NCBI RefSeq assembly: GCF_900162665.1
Contig: NZ_LT727812.1
Location: 343,484-407,483 of the forward strand
Source: Oceanobacillus sojae
Lineage (GTDB): Bacteria > Bacillota > Bacilli > Bacillales > Amphibacillaceae
Length of the DNA: 64,000 nucleotides
Direction of reading: 5' to 3'
The position numbers and the translations under genes are program-made. A model generated the notes under the pieces. It saw nothing but the letters and a program-made list of their open reading frames with translations, did no database searches and was not told the origin of the DNA. The first letter of the stretch is position 1, and each line of letters begins with the position of its first letter. Shown in pieces: positions 1 through 9,068 of the stretch.

Positions 1-107
1 GACGTGAAATCTCCTAGTTTTTGGCGCTCGGAGCTGGATGCGGCTGTTTTTTTATAAATAGTTATCCACAAGGCAATAATTCTATAATTTACTAGACAGT
101 AAAAAAA
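1..107 (-). repeat. dispersed repeat family A, right-hand part (cut by window edge)
   Basis: Positions 2-107 are nearly identical to 56119-56220 and recognisably related to 39886-39983. Shared landmarks are GGCGCTCGGAGCTGGATG, CTGTTTTT, TATAAATAGTTATCCACAAG and AATTCTATAATTT. The left half of the element lies outside the window. The repeat ends exactly at the A-tract (T-tract on the minus strand) of the racE terminator. There is no reading frame of interest. Confidence 0.8.
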
Positions 108-157
108 GCACCTGTACAATGCAGAGAAAATAAACTTTTCCGCCATTGTACGGGTGC
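101..157 (-). terminator. racE intrinsic terminator
   Basis: A 14-bp stem with one G-T pair is formed by 108-121 and 144-157. On the minus strand it is followed by seven T residues. It lies 8 nt after the racE stop codon. Confidence 0.85.
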
Positions 158-164
158 TCTATCC

Positions 165-980
165 TTAAATATTTTTTAAATCAGCATGCTTAATCGTAAG
201 AACTTCAAAATTACTATCCTTAAATATTTTTTCTGTAATTTCGATAAAAATATCCAAATCCCCTGTAGCATAAAATTGATGGGGAGGCATGTGGTCATCA
301 TGGTTTGCAATTTGATGAATATCCAATGTTGTGCTCGTTTCTCTAGCGGTCTCTTCGCTTGAAGAAATAACAATAATCTTCTTACCGACAACCTCCCGGA
401 TAGTATCCTTTAACAAAGGATAATGCGTACAGCCCAAAATCAGTGTATCCATCTGATCATGCTCTAAAATTGGTGCTAAGGCAGTTTCTACTACTTGTTT
501 GGCTTCCGGTCCATCTAGCACACCTTTTTCCACCATCGGTACAAATGACGGGCAGGCTAAAGAAATAACCTCAATATCGGACTTAATTTTACGGAGTGCA
601 TAACTATATGCACCGCTCCGGACCGTTCCTTCAGTTCCAATAATCCCGATATAGTTATTCTCAGTTGACTTAATTGCAGCCCTCGCACCGGGCTTGATAA
701 CACCAATAACAGGGATATCCAATTCTTTTTGCAGGTCTTTTATTGCAAATGCCGTAGCTGTGTTACAGGCAATTACAAGCATTTTTATATTTTTTTTCAA
801 TAAAAAACGGACCATTTCCCAAGTAAATTGCTTTACTTCTTCTGCTGTTCTTGGTCCATATGGACATCTCGCTGTATCTCCTAAGTAAATAAGCGGTTCT
901 TTCGGAAGCTGTCTCATTAATTCATGAACGACAGTTAACCCGCCCACTCCAGAATCAATTACACCAATTGGCTGTTTCAA
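165..980 (-). CDS. racE: glutamate racemase
   Basis: Converts L-glutamate to D-glutamate in the cytoplasm for peptidoglycan. The 271-residue protein has the family's usual length and both halves of the cofactor-independent active site: IDSGVGG near residues 8-14, catalytic C72 in VIACNTATA and C184 in LGCTHYPLL. The start is TTG, preceded by GGGTGAG at good spacing; no better ATG exists. It is the last gene of the racE side, followed by a strong terminator and preceded 24 nt upstream by the MarR-type gene, with which it is probably cotranscribed. The same neighbours (gerE, marR-type gene, racE) occur in B. subtilis. Function is certain; the choice of racE over murI as symbol rests on synteny. 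Confidence 0.95.
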   Translation of the reverse strand: MKQPIGVIDSGVGGLTVVHELMRQLPKEPLIYLGDTARCPYGPRTAEEVKQFTWEMVRFLLKKNIKMLVIACNTATAFAIKDLQKELDIPVIGVIKPGARAAIKSTENNYIGIIGTEGTVRSGAYSYALRKIKSDIEVISLACPSFVPMVEKGVLDGPEAKQVVETALAPILEHDQMDTLILGCTHYPLLKDTIREVVGKKIIVISSSEETARETSTTLDIHQIANHDDHMPPHQFYATGDLDIFIEITEKIFKDSNFEVLTIKHADLKNI

Positions 981-1004
981 AATTCTCTCACCCTTTTTCC
1001 TTCT

Positions 1005-1457
1005 CTACTTTTCATTCACCTGTTTCATCTCATCATGCAGGAAGCTTAATAATTCATTTAAGGTTTCTTTCTGCTCATCGGAGAATTGAGATAAAACATC
1101 CCGCAAGTATTCTTGCCGTTTTTGGATTACTTCTTCAATAATATGCTTTCCTTTTTCCAAAAGGTGAATTCGCACAACACGGCGATCATTTGTATCGCGA
1201 ACACGTTCAACCAGTTCATTTTTCTCTAGTCGATCTACTAAGTCCGTGGTCGTACTAAACGCATGACTAATACGGTTAGATAATTCACCGACTGTCAGAT
1301 CTCCTTCTTCCAGCAGCCATTGCAAAGCAATAAACTGCGGGGAAGTAATCGGATAATGATGTAAAATTTTTCGGCCGTTTTGTTTAATCATACCAGAAAT
1401 ATATCTTAATTTTTTCTCCATTTTATTAACTGCTTCTACTTCTTGGTTTTTTTCCAA
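1005..1457 (-). CDS. ysmB: MarR family transcriptional regulator (YsmB-like)
   Basis: A 150-residue winged-helix DNA-binding protein. The MarR fold is visible as ITSPQFIALQWL, then LTVGELSNRISHAFSTTTDLVDRLEKNELVER (recognition helix) and the wing RDTNDRRVVRIHLLEKG, with a C-terminal dimerisation helix. The start is TTG behind AGGGGG; there is no ATG nearby. It lies between gerE and racE, the place of ysmB in B. subtilis. Target genes are unknown. An AT-rich inverted repeat just upstream (1475-1498) could be an autoregulatory site. Confidence 0.88.
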   Translation of the reverse strand: MEKNQEVEAVNKMEKKLRYISGMIKQNGRKILHHYPITSPQFIALQWLLEEGDLTVGELSNRISHAFSTTTDLVDRLEKNELVERVRDTNDRRVVRIHLLEKGKHIIEEVIQKRQEYLRDVLSQFSDEQKETLNELLSFLHDEMKQVNEK

Positions 1458-1474
1458 TCTGGTACCCCCTAAAT

Positions 1475-1498
1475 TTAAAAATCCACTAAAATTTTTAA
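1475..1498 (-). promoter_or_regulatory. possible operator upstream of the MarR gene
   Basis: Perfect 8-bp inverted repeat TTAAAAAT / ATTTTTAA with an 8-nt spacer, located 17 nt before the TTG start. Palindromes at this position are typical of MarR autoregulation, but the base composition makes chance occurrence possible. Confidence 0.3.
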
Positions 1499-1830
1499 CA
1501 TTAATTTATATAGCGATTGTTATGAGGCATTTAACATATGCTTGTAATCCATAGTAAACTAAAAAACAGTTCTTGAAAACTTTTTTAGGGAAAAGCCTTC
1601 AAATGTCATTGCGTTCTGGACCATATTCAAAAAGTATCACAGGCAAATTCAATCCTGATAAAATCTAAAGGATCTCGTTTTCTGATAAACAGAAATGCAA
1701 GCTCACGAATTTTTCACATGATACAGTGATTTGTATGTCCATCATACTCTGCAGGTGCTTTTAGCAGATATCCTCTTCCAAATATGTTATTCCCGCCAGA
1801 ATTTTTGAATGTCCTTTTCAAAATGTACGC
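1499..1830. other. intergenic stretch without recognised gene
   Basis: About 330 nt separate the divergent MarR and gerE genes. No open frame with a ribosome site, no repeat copy and no strong hairpin was found. It is longer than two divergent promoters need and may hold decayed sequence. Confidence 0.5.
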
Positions 1831-1858
1831 ACTCTTTTGTTTCAGCCTTCATAAGCTA
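1831..1858 (+). promoter_or_regulatory. sigma-K promoter of gerE
   Basis: CATAAGCTA at 1850-1858 matches the sigma-K -10 consensus CATAnnnTA fully, and AC at 1831-1832 fits the short -35 element at 17-nt spacing. It lies about 60 nt before the gerE start. In B. subtilis gerE is a sigma-K gene of the late mother cell, which fits this assignment. Confidence 0.65.
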
Positions 1859-1917
1859 TATCGACTAAATAAATTCCCTTCATGATGCAGTTCTATAAAG
1901 CAAGGAGGGGGTAACAT

Positions 1918-2142
1918 TTGAAGGATAATGGGTATAAACCGAAGCAGCTACTGACCAAACGCGAGAAAGAAGTGTTTGAACTATTGGTACAAGATAAAAC
2001 AACAAAAGAGATTGCCCAAGAGCTATTCATCTCAGAAAAAACTGTGAGGAACCACATTTCGAACGCGATGCAAAAACTAGGGGTAAAAGGCCGTTCACAG
2101 GCTGTTGTTGAATTGCTTCGTATGGGTGAATTAAAGCTGTAA
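1918..2142 (+). CDS. gerE: spore coat gene regulator GerE
   Basis: A 74-residue LuxR/FixJ-type helix-turn-helix protein without receiver domain. It regulates late mother-cell genes (spore coat) during sporulation. Nearly the whole chain matches the GerE pattern: LLTKREKEVFELLVQDKTTK, then EIAQELFISEKTVRNHISNA as the helix-turn-helix, then MQKLGVKGRSQAVVELLRMG. The start is TTG behind AAGGAGGGGG with 6-nt spacing. It is transcribed on the plus strand, opposite to racE and the sdh genes on both sides. Confidence 0.96.
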   Translation: MKDNGYKPKQLLTKREKEVFELLVQDKTTKEIAQELFISEKTVRNHISNAMQKLGVKGRSQAVVELLRMGELKL

Positions 2143-2348
2143 TCAAACGAAAAAAAGTAAGCGATAAACAGGGTATTGTTCGAGATCAAAAGTACATTTA
2201 TTTCCTTTTTTATTTAACTTTTATTTTGAACTCCATACAATGCCTACGTTTATTGCTGGAATTTCGCAGCATCTGCGCTTACCATTCAAACGTATTCTTT
2301 ATCATCATTCCTTACAGGAAAAACGTAAACTGTATGAAGGCGCTATTT

Positions 2349-2386
2349 AAGTCTGAGCTTCGGAAAGGTAAGCTCAGACTTTTTAT
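2349..2386 (+). terminator. terminator, probably of gerE
   Basis: Perfect 12-bp stem AAGTCTGAGCTT / AAGCTCAGACTT with a 9-nt loop, followed by TTTTATTTT on the plus strand. It is 200 nt after the gerE stop; the region between holds no convincing gene. Confidence 0.75.
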
Positions 2387-2488
2387 TTTCTTATTCGGTA
2401 TTCTGACACTGTTATCCATCAGAATCTACATGCTATAACGCACGATATTTATTTCTTTGTTAATATATAGGACAATCAGTCCCTACCG

Positions 2489-2929
2489 TTATTTAGCAAG
2501 TAATTTTTGCTTCATTTCATCTGATAATTTCTTTGGAGCTTTCTTCTGAGTATCAATATAAACCAGCCTGCCCCTCGCTGTCAGAACAACTTCCTCTTCC
2601 TTTACCACTTTATAATGAATATCAAAAGAGGTAGTGCCTACAGATGCTGTTTTAACATACACTTGAATATTGTCTCCAAAATAAAGCTCCTTCAGGTAAT
2701 TACACTGTAAATCAGCGACAATGACTCCATCTTTCTGCCGCATATCCTTTGATAAGAATCCTAAACGATTTAAATAGGCAATGCGTGCTTCTTCAAAATA
2801 AATAAACGGAGAAACATTATTTACATGGCCATACATATCTGTTTCAGAAAACCGGACAGATATTGGAACATAAAAAGAAAAATCCTGCTCCCAGGCTGTA
2901 AAATCTTCAATATAAGAAATACGGCTCAT
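2489..2929 (-). CDS. ysmA: 4-hydroxybenzoyl-CoA thioesterase-like (hotdog) protein YsmA
   Basis: A 146-residue acyl-CoA thioesterase of the 4HBT group. The signature VRFSETDMYGHVNNVSPFIY places the catalytic-type Asp near residue 30, followed by FEEARIAYL and a long beta half. Cytosolic, no signal peptide. The start is ATG with GAGAGG upstream. In B. subtilis ysmA follows sdhB, as here. A terminator separates it from sdhB, so it probably has its own promoter or depends on readthrough. The substrate is unknown. Confidence 0.88.
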   Translation of the reverse strand: MSRISYIEDFTAWEQDFSFYVPISVRFSETDMYGHVNNVSPFIYFEEARIAYLNRLGFLSKDMRQKDGVIVADLQCNYLKELYFGDNIQVYVKTASVGTTSFDIHYKVVKEEEVVLTARGRLVYIDTQKKAPKKLSDEMKQKLLAK

Positions 2930-2976
2930 ACATAATTACCTCTCTTGTACATATTTTATACACATTATCTATTTAA

Positions 2977-3009
2977 GAAAAACCCTGACCAGAATGGTTA
3001 GGGTTTTTC
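2977..3009 (-). terminator. terminator of the sdh operon
   Basis: Stem AAAACCCTGACC / GGTTAGGGTTTT with a 5-nt loop and T-tracts on both strands, 26 nt after the sdhB stop. Confidence 0.85.
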
Positions 3010-3034
3010 TATTGCGCTTAATCATAATCTTTTA

Positions 3035-3799
3035 TTAAAGTGCTGTGTCACTTCCAAAGAAGTTTTTGAAAGCCTGGATATTTGTAGCGCGGTTCATTGC
3101 CGCGATAGAAGTCGTCAACGGAATACCTTTTGGACAAACCTGTACACAGTTTTGAGAGTTTCCACAGCCGTCAATTCCTCCATCTTCCATTAAACCGTTT
3201 AAACGCTCGCTGGCATTCATTTCTCCAGTTGGATGAGCGTTAAATAAACGCGCCTGCGAAATAGCAGCAGGACCAATGAAATTCGAACTGTCATTTACAT
3301 TCGGACAAGCTTCCAGGCAAACACCGCATGTCATACATTTAGATAATTCATATGCCCATTGACGTTTGTTCTCCGGCATTCTTGGTCCTGGACCTAAATC
3401 GTATGTTCCATCAATTGGAATCCATGCTTTCACCTGTTTTAACGCATCAAACATGCGTTCACGGTCCACGATAAGATCACGGACAATCGGAAATGTAGAC
3501 ATCGGCTCTAAACGGATTGGCTGCTCCAGCTGATCAACCAATGCTGCACATGACTGTCTTGCAGTTCCATTAATAACCATTGAGCAGGCGCCACAAACCT
3601 CCTCCAAACAGTTCATATCCCACATGACCGGGGTAGTTTGCTCTCCTTTACTATTTACAGGATTTTTTCGGATTTCCATTAAAGCAGAAATAACATTCAT
3701 ATTCTGTCTGTAAGGAACCTCAAATGTTTCCTCATAAGGAGCAGCATCCGGGCCGTCTTGTCTAGTTATGATAAAGGTAACTTTACTTTGTTCAGCCAT
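3035..3799 (-). CDS. sdhB: succinate dehydrogenase iron-sulfur subunit
   Basis: Carries electrons from the flavin of SdhA to the membrane cytochrome in succinate:menaquinone reductase. It has 254 residues. The [2Fe-2S] ligands are C64, C69, C72 and C84 in CLEEVCGACSMVINGTARQS followed by C. The C-terminal half has CMTCGVCLEACP for [4Fe-4S] and CVQVCPKGIP with an upstream Cys for [3Fe-4S]. The start is ATG behind AGAAAGGAG. It is last in sdhCAB, 15 nt after sdhA. Confidence 0.97.
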   Translation of the reverse strand: MAEQSKVTFIITRQDGPDAAPYEETFEVPYRQNMNVISALMEIRKNPVNSKGEQTTPVMWDMNCLEEVCGACSMVINGTARQSCAALVDQLEQPIRLEPMSTFPIVRDLIVDRERMFDALKQVKAWIPIDGTYDLGPGPRMPENKRQWAYELSKCMTCGVCLEACPNVNDSSNFIGPAAISQARLFNAHPTGEMNASERLNGLMEDGGIDGCGNSQNCVQVCPKGIPLTTSIAAMNRATNIQAFKNFFGSDTAL

Positions 3800-3814
3800 T
3801 TCATTTACTCCTTT

Positions 3815-5566
3815 CTAATGTTTGGTTGTATAATCACGTTTTCGAGGCGGAATTAGAGAAACATCCACTTCTTCATAACTGAATACAGGCTCATTATTTT
3901 TAGCATCGTATTCGGCTATAGTGGTTCTTAACCAGTCCTCATCATTACGCTCTGGGAATTCAGGTTTATAATGGGCACCGCGGCTTTCATTACGATTATA
4001 TGCACCAATTGTAATGACACGTGCTAATTGAAGCATATGTTTTAATTGACGGGTAAACATAACTCCCTGATTACTCCAGCGGGATGTATCATTAATATTA
4101 ATATTTTCCCAGCGTTCCATTAATTCGACAATTTTCTTATCTGTTTGCAACAGTTTTTCATTTTCACGAACAACCGTTACATTATCTGTCATCCACTCTC
4201 CAAGCTCTTTGTGGATTTGATATGCATTCTCCGTTCCCTGCATATTCATAAGCTTATCAAAATCTTTTTGCTCTGCTTCTTCGCGGGATTGATAGAGTTC
4301 ATCTGAAAGTTCTTCCACATGTTCATCCAAACCGTCAATATATTCAATAGCATTAGGTCCGGCCACCATGCCGCCATAGATTGCAGATAACAGAGAATTC
4401 GCACCTAAACGGTTTCCGCCATGCTGAGAATAGTCACACTCACCAGCAGCAAAAATTCCGGGGATGCTTGTCATTTGTTTTTCATCAACCCATAAGCCAC
4501 CCATAGAATAGTGAACAGCAGGGAAAATTTTCATTGGAACCTTACGAGGGTCCTCACCGACAAATTTCTCGTAAATCTCAATAATACCTCCAAGCTTAAT
4601 ATCCAGCTCCTTAGCATCTTTATGAGATAAATCCAGATAAACCATATTTTCTCCATTGATACCCAGTTTTTGATTTACACAGACATCAAAAATTTCACGG
4701 GTCGCGATATCCCTTGGAACAAGATTTCCATAGGCAGGATATTTCTCCTCTAAGAAGTACCAAGGCTCTCCGTCTTTATAAGTCCAGACACGACCGCCTT
4801 CACCACGTGCTGATTCACTCATTAACCGGAGTTTATCGTCACCAGGAATGGCAGTCGGATGAATTTGAATAAATTCTCCATTTGCATATTTTGCACCCTG
4901 CAGATAGAGCTTACTTGCTGCAGATCCTGTGTTAATCATAGAGTTGGTAGATTTACCGAAGATGATTCCAGGTCCTCCTGTAGCAAAGATGGTTGCATCT
5001 GAACGAAATGCTTTAATTTCATGTGTTTTTACATTTTGAGCCACAATTCCTTTACCTACACCGTTCTCGTCAATAACTGCTTCAAGGAATTCCCAGCTTT
5101 CAAATTTAGTTACAAGTCCTTCCACTTCATAACGGCGGACCTGCTCATCCAAGGCATATAATAATTGCTGTCCTGTCGTCGCTCCTGCATATGCAGTACG
5201 GTGCATCTGAGTACCGCCAAAACGTCGGAAATCTAATAATCCTTCCGGCGTACGGTTGAACATAACTCCCATACGGTCAAACATATGTATAATACCCGGT
5301 GCAGCATCACACATTGCTTTTACCTGCGGCTGATTGGCTAGAAAATCACCGCCATAAACTGTATCGTCAAAATGCAAATATGGTGAATCTCCCTCACCTT
5401 TTGTATTAACAGCTCCATTGATACCGCCTTGTGCACATACAGAGTGAGAGCGTTTTACAGGAACAATAGAAAACAAGTCTACACTGACGCCTGCTTCGGC
5501 AGCTTTAATAGTAGCCATTAAACCGGCTAAACCGCCGCCGACAACAGCAACTTTTCGATTACTCAT
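3815..5566 (-). CDS. sdhA: succinate dehydrogenase flavoprotein subunit
   Basis: Oxidises succinate to fumarate at the inner face of the membrane. The 583 residues begin with the FAD-binding motif VAVVGGGLAGLMA. H41 in RSHSVCAQGGIN is the expected site of covalent FAD. The substrate region includes HPTAIPGDDKLRLMSESARG and the loop EGGRVW. HYSMGGLWVDE and GECDYSQHGGNRLGANSLL are conserved active-site and capping segments. It lies between sdhC (34 nt) and sdhB (15 nt) and is translated from ATG with a GGAG site. Confidence 0.97.
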   Translation of the reverse strand: MSNRKVAVVGGGLAGLMATIKAAEAGVSVDLFSIVPVKRSHSVCAQGGINGAVNTKGEGDSPYLHFDDTVYGGDFLANQPQVKAMCDAAPGIIHMFDRMGVMFNRTPEGLLDFRRFGGTQMHRTAYAGATTGQQLLYALDEQVRRYEVEGLVTKFESWEFLEAVIDENGVGKGIVAQNVKTHEIKAFRSDATIFATGGPGIIFGKSTNSMINTGSAASKLYLQGAKYANGEFIQIHPTAIPGDDKLRLMSESARGEGGRVWTYKDGEPWYFLEEKYPAYGNLVPRDIATREIFDVCVNQKLGINGENMVYLDLSHKDAKELDIKLGGIIEIYEKFVGEDPRKVPMKIFPAVHYSMGGLWVDEKQMTSIPGIFAAGECDYSQHGGNRLGANSLLSAIYGGMVAGPNAIEYIDGLDEHVEELSDELYQSREEAEQKDFDKLMNMQGTENAYQIHKELGEWMTDNVTVVRENEKLLQTDKKIVELMERWENININDTSRWSNQGVMFTRQLKHMLQLARVITIGAYNRNESRGAHYKPEFPERNDEDWLRTTIAEYDAKNNEPVFSYEEVDVSLIPPRKRDYTTKH

Positions 5567-5600
5567 TCGTTAGCTCACTCCTTCTTTCATTTCATTATCA

Positions 5601-6221
5601 TTAAACGCCATATGCAAATGTGATTAATGATCTTACCCCTAAATAGCTGACTACTAAGAATACGATCAGACAAAAATACGTTGAAACACGCTGTGATTTT
5701 GGTGTTTGTGTGATTCCCCAGGTTACCAGGAAACTCCATAACCCATTAGCAAAATGGAACACCGCTGAAATTACCCCTAAAAGATAGAATATAAACATCG
5801 GTGTACTCGATAGGATGCCTTCCATCAGACTATAGTCTACATCTGCATGTCCCAGACCGACTTGTACGCGCGTTTCCCAGATATGCCATGCAATAAAAAT
5901 CACAAGATAAATCCCGGTAAAACGCTGTAATGCGAACATCCAGTTACGGAAGAATCCATAGCGGCGTGTGCTGTATCTAGATGTAAATACGATATACACC
6001 CCGAGAACCGCATGGAATAAGATTGGTAGATAGATTACAAGTGTCTCTATCACCAATACAAATGGTAATCCAGCCATAAATCCAGCTGCCTTATTAAACT
6101 CTTCTTCTCCGTACACAGCAAAATGATTGACAAATAAATGTTGTACTAAGAAAATACCAATCGGTACAACTCCCAGTAACGAATGTAGTCTTCTAAAGAA
6201 GAACTCACGTTGCTCTGCCAT
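5601..6221 (-). CDS. sdhC: succinate dehydrogenase cytochrome b558 subunit
   Basis: Diheme membrane anchor that passes electrons to menaquinone. It has 206 residues and five hydrophobic segments, beginning near residues 13-33 (LLGVVPIGIFLVQHLFVNHF), 60-80, 95-115, 140-160 and 180-200. His residues at the helix ends (H28, H32, the FHAVLG and AWHIWE histidines, and VFHFANGLW) are candidate heme ligands. The start is ATG behind AAAGGGGGG. It is the first gene of sdhCAB, downstream of a strong promoter. Confidence 0.95.
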   Translation of the reverse strand: MAEQREFFFRRLHSLLGVVPIGIFLVQHLFVNHFAVYGEEEFNKAAGFMAGLPFVLVIETLVIYLPILFHAVLGVYIVFTSRYSTRRYGFFRNWMFALQRFTGIYLVIFIAWHIWETRVQVGLGHADVDYSLMEGILSSTPMFIFYLLGVISAVFHFANGLWSFLVTWGITQTPKSQRVSTYFCLIVFLVVSYLGVRSLITFAYGV

Positions 6222-6273
6222 GTTTACCCCCCTTTAAAACGTATTGCCTTAAAATATGTAGACTACAAAAAAT

Positions 6274-6283
6274 AAAGCGCTTT
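6274..6283 (-). promoter_or_regulatory. cre-like palindrome in the sdh leader
   Basis: AAAGCGCTTT lies about 45 nt downstream of the predicted sdhC transcription start. Its centre resembles a CcpA cre site (AAGCGCTT), but the flanks do not match the full consensus. TCA-cycle genes are often catabolite repressed, which makes the site plausible rather than proven. Confidence 0.35.
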
Positions 6284-6332
6284 TACAACAATGTAAAAAT
6301 ATATTCTTTATAGTACATTCAATAACATATAT

Positions 6333-6361
6333 ATTGTACTTCTTACAAGGTAAAGCGTCAA
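6333..6361 (-). promoter_or_regulatory. sigma-A promoter of sdhCAB
   Basis: On the minus strand TTGACG (6356-6361), a 17-nt spacer and TACAAT (6333-6338). This gives an untranslated leader of about 105 nt before sdhC. Confidence 0.75.
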
Positions 6362-6700
6362 GAATTCCCAACCACCTTCTTAAAGAAAGCAATGCACTAT
6401 AAATCGAAATAATTTTAATGCCGGGAAAACTGTCAGGATATTATCTCTGCTTAAATAAAAATGCTATTTTTCACACAGGAATGCAATCAAAGATCCCCGA
6501 TTCTCAGAAAAAGATTTAGAAAAATCGCAGGTAATGTTATTATAATAGAGATAATTAACTTCGCTTGTGTCCGCGAGTGATAATAGTCTTTCAAACATCC
6601 TGTGAAAATATTAAAAAATTAGTAGCAATACTTGCTAATTAATAGATGACAATAGATAATAACCTTAGACATTTAACATGAACGCGACGTGTAGGAAAGG
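6362..6700. other. intergenic region upstream of sdhC and yslB
   Basis: About 340 AT-rich nt between the two divergent genes. A TATAAT at 6540-6545 could be the -10 of a yslB promoter, without a good -35. No gene, repeat copy or strong hairpin was recognised. Confidence 0.4.
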
Positions 6701-6706
6701 ATGAAA

Positions 6707-7153
6707 GTGGTGTCAAAGTACGACGGTAATCAAAAATTAGATGTAAATGAATTAGAGCAATTATATAGCGATGGGGCGGGATATGATATTTTACGCTATA
6801 TTGGCTTGCCAGAATTATTTGGGGAAGAAAAAGATACACTGCTTTATTTTTTAGGAAGAAATTTAGCACGGAAATTCGAATTTAGCAGTCTTGAAGATTT
6901 AAGTTTATTTTTTGAAAAAATGGGCCTGGGCTCACTGGATCTCGCAAAAGACAAGAAGAAAGTAAAAACATTTTACCTTTTGTCGGATGCTATTGTAACT
7001 AAATTAAATTCAAATATTGAAACTGATTTTCGATTAGAAGCCGGAATCATAGCAGAAGTAATCCAGCAGTTAGAAGGTGTGGATTGTGAATGTCTTGAAT
7101 CTGTACATCACCGCCTGAAGCAAATTGAATTTACAGTTTATATACAAGATTGA
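6707..7153 (+). CDS. yslB: YslB-like DUF2507 protein
   Basis: A small cytosolic protein of about 148 residues with the DUF2507 pattern: DGAGYDILRYIGLPELFGEE, then LYFLGRNLARKF and a C-terminal segment LEAGIIAEVIQQLEGVDCEC. Its biochemical role is unknown; the fold is related to small-molecule binding domains. An ATG at 6701 touches the ribosome site AGGAAAGG with no spacing, so the GTG at 6707 or 6710 is the more likely start. It sits between uvrC and sdhC as in B. subtilis and shares a bidirectional terminator with uvrC. Confidence 0.88.
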   Translation: MVSKYDGNQKLDVNELEQLYSDGAGYDILRYIGLPELFGEEKDTLLYFLGRNLARKFEFSSLEDLSLFFEKMGLGSLDLAKDKKKVKTFYLLSDAIVTKLNSNIETDFRLEAGIIAEVIQQLEGVDCECLESVHHRLKQIEFTVYIQD

Positions 7154-7221
7154 CAGCTTTTTTAAATTTATCTGGAAAGCTGCGTCTGTTCAGCCACCAA
7201 CCAAATTATTTTGCTGTAAAA

Positions 7222-7260
7222 AAACGATCGCGAAATTTATTCCATTTCACGATCGTTTTT
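7222..7260. terminator. bidirectional terminator of yslB and uvrC, overlapping the uvrC stop
   Basis: Stem 7225-7236 / 7244-7255 (CGATCGCGAAAT with ATTTCACGATCG) flanked by A7 and T7. The uvrC stop codon (7237-7239) lies in the loop, so the last codons of uvrC form one arm. It faces the 3' ends of both genes. Confidence 0.88.
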
Positions 7261-9045
7261 TTCTTTGTCCTGTTCTTTTAAATGCCCGATAATTTCTGTT
7301 GCAATATTTTTTGGTATACCAATTTTTCGCATTTCCTCTAAAGACGCATTCTTTATTTCTTCTATTGATTTAAAATGTGTTAACAGAAGAACACGCCGTT
7401 TTTCACCAACCCCTGGAATACGATCAAGCTCTGATTGAAACAATCCTTTCCCCCGTAATTGTCTGTGGAAAGTAATTGCAAAACGGTGTACCTCATCCTG
7501 TATTCGCTGTACTAAATAAAAAGCCTGTGACTGACGTTGTAAAGGAATGATTTCTGGCGGATTACCATATAATAATTCACTTGTTTTATGCCGGTCATCC
7601 TTAGCAAGACCAGCAAGCGGAATACTTAAACCAAGCTCATTCTCTAATACATCTGTTGCCGCTGACATCTGCCCTTTACCGCCATCCACAATAATCAAAT
7701 CGGGTAAAGGAAGCTCTTCACGAAGTACTCTTGAATAACGGCGCCGTATAACTTCACGCATTGTATCATAGTCATCCGGACCTTTAACATCCCTGATTTT
7801 GTACTTCCGGTATTCCTTTTTATTTGGTTTTCCGTCCTCGAAAACAATCATTGCTGACACTGGGTCTGACCCCTGAATATTAGAATTATCAAACGCTTCA
7901 ATTCGATGCGGAATCTCAATATTTAAGTATTTGCCTAAATCCTCTACCGCTTGAAATGTTCTTTCTTCATCACGCTCAATTAATTGGAATTTTTCATTCA
8001 AAGCAATTTTTGCATTTTCACAAGCTAATTCTACCATTTCTTTTTTGCGTCCGCGAAGTGGTGTGTGAACATTGATTTCAAGCAATTTTTCCAGTATTTC
8101 ATCGTCGATGCCGATAGGAACAAGTACCTGCTTAGGTTTCAAATGGTTTTCATGTAAGTAAAATCGTGCGATAAAACTGATTATCGTTTCTGCTGCATCA
8201 TCGTAAAACGGAAATACACTGACATCGCGTTCAATCAATTTTCCTTGCCGGATAAAAAAGACCTGTACACACATCCAGCCTTTATCATAACTGTATCCAA
8301 AAACATCTCTGTTTACCAGATCGTTCGCAGTCATTTTTTGCTGCTCCATGGTCGCATCAATGTATTGAATTGTATCTCTGAGTTCTTTTGCTCTTTCAAA
8401 ATTTAACACTTCACTGGCTTCCGTCATTTCTTTTGTCAAACGGTTACGAATATCTTTAAACCCGCCATGTAAAAAAGAAGTTATTTCTTGAACGATTTCT
8501 TGATAAACCTCTTTAGAAGGCGGATTTTTGCCACAGGCTAAGCATTGGCCCATATGATAATAAAGACACGGTCTCCCTGGAGGATTATTACATTTCCTAA
8601 GCGGATATATCCGGTCAAGAAGCTTTTTTGTTTCTCTTGCTGCTATAACGTTCGGATAAGGACCAAAATATTTTCCCTTGTCTTTTTTCAGCTGCCTTGT
8701 GATAATTAATCGCGGGTGCCGCTCAGATGTAATTTTTAAATATGGATATGATTTATCATCCTTCAGCATCACATTATATTTAGGATCATATTTTTTTATT
8801 AAATTCATTTCTAAAATGAGAGCTTCTATCTCTGAGGATGTTACCATATATTCAAAATCGGCAATCTCTTGTACTAAACGCTGTGTTTTCCGGTCATTTG
8901 CTCCACGAAAATAGGAGCGTACACGATTTCTGAGTTTTTTAGATTTCCCTACATAAATAATTGTTCCATGCCTGTCCTTCATCAGATAACAGCCGGGCTG
9001 CATTGGAAGAATAGACAGTTTTTTTTCAATTGCTTCATTATTCAT
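7237..9045 (-). CDS. uvrC: excinuclease ABC subunit C
   Basis: Makes both incisions in UvrABC nucleotide excision repair. It has 602 residues: the GIY-YIG nuclease domain at 15-95 ([26 protein letters not shown]), a cysteine cluster [20 protein letters not shown] near 150-175, the UvrB-binding UVR motif near 205-235, an RNase H-like 5' nuclease half containing [11 protein letters not shown] and IIVDGGKGQ, and tandem helix-hairpin-helices near the end ([12 protein letters not shown]). It is downstream of trxA and probably has its own promoter. The reading frame ends inside the terminator hairpin. Confidence 0.97.
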   Translation of the reverse strand: MNNEAIEKKLSILPMQPGCYLMKDRHGTIIYVGKSKKLRNRVRSYFRGANDRKTQRLVQEIADFEYMVTSSEIEALILEMNLIKKYDPKYNVMLKDDKSYPYLKITSERHPRLIITRQLKKDKGKYFGPYPNVIAARETKKLLDRIYPLRKCNNPPGRPCLYYHMGQCLACGKNPPSKEVYQEIVQEITSFLHGGFKDIRNRLTKEMTEASEVLNFERAKELRDTIQYIDATMEQQKMTANDLVNRDVFGYSYDKGWMCVQVFFIRQGKLIERDVSVFPFYDDAAETIISFIARFYLHENHLKPKQVLVPIGIDDEILEKLLEINVHTPLRGRKKEMVELACENAKIALNEKFQLIERDEERTFQAVEDLGKYLNIEIPHRIEAFDNSNIQGSDPVSAMIVFEDGKPNKKEYRKYKIRDVKGPDDYDTMREVIRRRYSRVLREELPLPDLIIVDGGKGQMSAATDVLENELGLSIPLAGLAKDDRHKTSELLYGNPPEIIPLQRQSQAFYLVQRIQDEVHRFAITFHRQLRGKGLFQSELDRIPGVGEKRRVLLLTHFKSIEEIKNASLEEMRKIGIPKNIATEIIGHLKEQDKEKNDREME

Positions 9046-9068
9046 ATATTACCAGCCCTTTTTACATC

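Noticed and set aside
2226-2438. 70-codon plus-strand frame downstream of gerE
   Set aside because: It runs through a perfect terminator hairpin, has no ribosome site and no recognisable protein features.
6639-6869. 76-codon minus-strand frame upstream of sdhC
   Set aside because: It is antisense to the start of yslB, without ribosome site or family pattern.
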